Below the pieces are notes generated by a model, which was not told where the DNA came from, ran no database searches, and worked only from the letters and a program-made list of their open reading frames with translations. Made by a program: the position numbers and the translations under genes. From JAABRB01 sp963735025 (GTDB taxonomy: Bacteria > Pseudomonadota > Gammaproteobacteria > Burkholderiales > SG8-39), in contig CAVTJG010000009.1 in NCBI GenBank assembly GCA_963735025.1, positions 620,001 through 684,000 on the forward strand: DNA of 64,000 nucleotides, written 5' to 3'. This document shows positions 61,780 to 64,000 of the stretch, piece by piece (within the stretch, counting starts at the first letter, position 1; the number at the start of each line of letters is the position of its first letter).

Positions 61780-62751
61780 TCAGGGGTAGTAGAGCAGAAG
61801 TCGGTAGCCGGTGGGCTGTACGCTCGCGGTGTCCAGCAGCAGGCGCAAGGATTGTTCGGCGCCGGGGGCCAGGCCACGCTCGAATTCGACGCGCTCGCCG
61901 AGATAGTCGCGGGGCGCGAGTACGCGCCGGGCGATTGCGCGATCGCGCGCATCGGTGAGCGTGAGCTCGATCCAGGGCTGCCGCTGCGTGAACGCGGCGC
62001 GATTGCGCAGCACTGCGGTCAGCGAAAGGACTCCGGGCATCTCCGGCTCCGGATGCATCTCGGACAGTTCGATCGTCACCAGATCGCCGTGGCCGGGGAG
62101 CGGCAGATCGCAGCCGAGACGCTCGCAGGCGAGACCGAGCCACCTGCGCGCATCGGGATCCCGCGCCGCGATGTCGCTGCGGAACGCGTAGACCACCTGC
62201 GCGCAGAACGCCAGCAAAAGGACGAGGCTGGCCAGCCCCCACATGATCGTGCCGGCGCGCGCGCGTCGTTTGCGCTCCGGGCCGAAACCATACCCGTCGC
62301 CCTCGGCGTCCGAATAGTCGATCTCGTCCTCGTAGCGCTCTTCGTCGGGGAGCGGGGTGCTGCCGCGATCCTGGAGCGGAATGCTGTCGTGGTCCTGGAG
62401 TGGAACGCTGTCGTGGTCCTGGAGTGGAATGCTGCCGCGGTCCTGAAGCGGAACGCTGCCCCGATCCTGCAAGGGAATGCTGCCCCGGTCTGGAAGCGGA
62501 ATGCGGCTCTGACTCGAGGCCGACTCCGGCGTCGGTTCCTGCGGGGGCGCGACGCTCGGGTCGAATATCGGTGTTCGCCCGGAAGAGGACGATTCGGGCT
62601 CGCCGACATCCAGGTGCTCGGCGAGCGCATCGCGCGCGTCGAAGATTACCGAGCAGCGACCGCACCGCACGCGCCCGTTGCGAGCTTCGATCTGGCTTCC
62701 GGTGACGCGGAATGTGGTGCTGCACGACGGGCAACGGGTGATGAGGGTCAT
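61780..62751 (-). CDS. Zinc-ribbon DUF3426 membrane protein with octapeptide tandem repeat
   Basis: 323 residues from MTLITRCPSCSTTFRVTGSQ. The N-terminal MJ0042 zinc ribbon (CPSC..CGRC), then a low-complexity linker with seven 8-residue repeats (S-[IV]-P-L-Q-D-[RH]-[GD]), a TM helix near residue 175 (IMWGLASLVLLLAFCAQVVY) and the periplasmic DUF3426 domain (LSLTAVLRNRAAFTQRQPWI). The ATG overlaps the prmA stop (ATGA). Function unknown, but conserved in this position after prmA in betaproteobacteria. Confidence 0.9.
   Translation of the reverse strand: MTLITRCPSCSTTFRVTGSQIEARNGRVRCGRCSVIFDARDALAEHLDVGEPESSSSGRTPIFDPSVAPPQEPTPESASSQSRIPLPDRGSIPLQDRGSVPLQDRGSIPLQDHDSVPLQDHDSIPLQDRGSTPLPDEERYEDEIDYSDAEGDGYGFGPERKRRARAGTIMWGLASLVLLLAFCAQVVYAFRSDIAARDPDARRWLGLACERLGCDLPLPGHGDLVTIELSEMHPEPEMPGVLSLTAVLRNRAAFTQRQPWIELTLTDARDRAIARRVLAPRDYLGERVEFERGLAPGAEQSLRLLLDTASVQPTGYRLLLYYP
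62338..62505 (-). repeat. 24-base tandem repeat, about seven units, inside the DUF3426 gene
   Basis: Units vary at a few positions and translate to RIPLPDRG, SIPLQDRG, SVPLQDRG, SIPLQDHD, SVPLQDHD, SIPLQDRG, STPLPDEE. The central units are nearly identical in DNA (GGAATGCTGTCGTGGTCCTG type), indicating recent slippage expansion. Unit length is a multiple of three, so copy number can vary without frameshift. Confidence 0.9.
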
Positions 62752-63638
62752 CGCCGCACGCCCTCCAATACGGTCCAACTGTCGCGCGCACCGAACGGCG
62801 CCATGGCGAACCACGGCGCATAGGCGTTCGACACGTCGTCCACCTGAGGCGTGAGCAGCCCCGCCAGCGCGATGCGGCCGCCGCGCCGCGTGTGTGCGGC
62901 GAGCAGCGGAGCAAGCACTTTCAGCGGGTTGGCGAGAATGTTGGCAACCACGAGATTCGCATTCATGTCGAGCGGCGCGAGAGTGTCCTGGAATCGTGCC
63001 GCCACCTCGTTGCGCGCTGCATTGGCACGCGCTGCGGTGACTGCGTCAGGATCGATATCGACGCCGAGTGCCGCCGCGGCGCCGAGCTTCATCGCGGCGA
63101 TGGCCAATATACCGGATCCGCAGCCATAGTCGAGCACGCAGGCACCCGCGCTCACGCGGTGGGCAAGCCACTCGATGCACAGCCGCGTCGTGGGATGGCT
63201 GCCCGTGCCGAACGCCAGTCCCGGATCGAGGATGATGGTCGCCGCGTCCGGGTCGGGTGGCGTGGACCAGGACGGCACGACCCAGAGGCGCTCTGCCACC
63301 CGGATTGGCTCGAATTGCGCCTGGGTGACGCGCACCCAATCTGCATCGTCGACCCGCTCGGTCCGATATGCAGGGGCGCCGGCGAGCCCGGCCTGCTCGG
63401 CAGCCGCCGCGAGCAACGCGTCGCAATCGGCGTCCACCTTGCACAGCGCACTGACCACGCTCCGATCCCAGGATCGGGCCACGAGTTCGCCGGGCTCGCC
63501 GAACATGGGGTGCTCGTCGGGTGTGCCGGCATCCGCATCCGTGACGCTCACCGATACCGCGCCGAGCGCCAGGAAGGCGTCGGAGAGTCGCTCCGCCTCT
63601 CCGGCCGGCGTCTCGACGATGAGCGAGATCCAAGGCAT
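62748..63638 (-). CDS. prmA: Ribosomal protein L11 methyltransferase
   Basis: 296 residues from MPWISLIVETPAGEAERLSD. Family features: WVRVTQAQFEPIRVAERLWV, ILDPGLAFGTGSHPTTRLCI and SAM motif VLDYGCGSGILAIAAMKLGA, with NLVVANILANPLKVLAPLLA (N-x-L-x-x-P motif). Trimethylates L11. The start at 63638 matches known N-termini; the ORF extends to 63758 without homology. Confidence 0.96.
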   Translation of the reverse strand: MPWISLIVETPAGEAERLSDAFLALGAVSVSVTDADAGTPDEHPMFGEPGELVARSWDRSVVSALCKVDADCDALLAAAAEQAGLAGAPAYRTERVDDADWVRVTQAQFEPIRVAERLWVVPSWSTPPDPDAATIILDPGLAFGTGSHPTTRLCIEWLAHRVSAGACVLDYGCGSGILAIAAMKLGAAAALGVDIDPDAVTAARANAARNEVAARFQDTLAPLDMNANLVVANILANPLKVLAPLLAAHTRRGGRIALAGLLTPQVDDVSNAYAPWFAMAPFGARDSWTVLEGVRR

Positions 63639-63690
63639 CAGTGGTGCTTCTGGCGTGCTCGGGCCGCGCGGCGCGTGACCCGAAAGGCTG

Positions 63691-64000
63691 CTAGATGGAG
63701 GTCGAGCGCTTCGCCATTTGCGCGAGCTTTTGCTCGAGGTAGTGGATGCTCGTTCCACCGCGCAGAAAGCGCGTGTCGTTGAGCAGATCCTGGTGCAGCG
63801 GAATGTTGGTCTCGATGCCCTGCACCACCATCTCGGAGAGCGCGATGCGCATGCGGCGAATCGCCTGATCGCGCGTTGCCCCGTAAGCGATCACCTTGCC
63901 CACCATCGAATCGTAGTAGGGCGGCACCGTGTAGCCCTGGTAGACGTGCGAATCGACGCGTATGCCGGGGCCGCCCGGCGGATGGTAGGACGTGATTTTG
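63691..64000 (-). CDS. accC: Biotin carboxylase subunit of acetyl-CoA carboxylase, C-terminal part (runs off the right edge)
   Basis: The minus strand from the right edge reads KITSYHPPGGPGIRVDSHVY, then VPPYYDSMVGKVIAYGATRD, RRMRIALSEMVVQGIETNIP and TSIHYLEQKL, the C-terminal domain of AccC. About 103 codons including the stop are present. Upstream of prmA by 52 bases, the standard betaproteobacterial accBC-prmA order. Confidence 0.96.
   Translation of the reverse strand, partial: KITSYHPPGGPGIRVDSHVYQGYTVPPYYDSMVGKVIAYGATRDQAIRRMRIALSEMVVQGIETNIPLHQDLLNDTRFLRGGTSIHYLEQKLAQMAKRSTSI

Noticed and set aside
1..64000. CRISPR array, rRNA operon, prophage or insertion sequence
   Set aside because: No regularly spaced direct repeats, rRNA motifs, integrase, transposase or phage structural genes were recognised on either strand.

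Overview
The window is a high-GC bacterial chromosome segment with tightly packed genes. Gene content and order point to a betaproteobacterium, probably Burkholderiales-like. The evidence is the order accC-prmA-zinc-ribbon DUF3426-PfkB kinase at the right end, the porin-glnK-amtB-ubiK-comM block, Bug/TctC-type uptake receptors and abundant aromatic catabolism. This assignment is inferred from sequence alone.

Region 1 (1-6 kb) is a selenocysteine locus. On the minus strand lie selA, selB and tRNA-Sec (anticodon UCA). Next to them on the plus strand is a small peroxiredoxin-like gene whose active-site CxxC has become UxxC, because an in-frame TGA (879-881) replaces the first Cys codon. A short GC hairpin of SECIS type follows the TGA. 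Trp 2,3-dioxygenase (partial) and a GYF_2-RDD-pilin fusion flank the locus. selB is interrupted by apparent single-base indels.

Region 2 (6-22 kb) is envelope and respiration: a cupin, a CPA1 antiporter, a DUF3313 lipoprotein, a tripartite RND efflux operon (MFP-RND-TolC), a DedA protein, a cyanide-insensitive-type bd oxidase (cioAB) and a pqiA-pqiA-pqiB-pqiC lipid-transport operon whose 3' half carries many indels. Region 3 (22-27 kb) holds a lipoprotein, a fused TRAP permease with its receptor, and a MetE-core protein.

Region 4 (27.6-37.5 kb) is an accessory catabolic cluster: 2[4Fe-4S] ferredoxin, AprA/FrdA-like flavoprotein, ThDP enzyme, a tripartite tricarboxylate transporter (TctCBA), a dihydroxyphthalate-decarboxylase-like protein, an MhpB-like extradiol dioxygenase and, on the opposite strand, an amidohydrolase-2 protein. 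It looks like uptake and breakdown of an aromatic acid, substrate unknown.

Region 5 (37.6-49 kb) has a DegP-type protease whose start codon lies inside a 20-bp leader stem, a glycine-zipper lipoprotein, a MarR-feruloyl-CoA synthase-thiolase group with a Tat-exported ABC receptor, DUF1161, and a methyltransferase-MTHFR-MetE-core one-carbon cluster. Region 6 (49.5-64 kb) has the porin-glnK-amtB nitrogen operon behind a good sigma-54 promoter with an upstream NtrC-like site, then ubiK, comM, an MFS transporter with pobA, apaH, plsC, a HIT protein, a D-aminoacylase-type amidohydrolase, a PfkB kinase, the zinc-ribbon DUF3426 protein with an octapeptide repeat, prmA and partial accC.

At least six otherwise well-conserved genes carry single-base frame changes, mostly +1. 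I read these mainly as consensus errors, but list the genes as disrupted. Two families of short intergenic palindromic repeats are scattered between genes.
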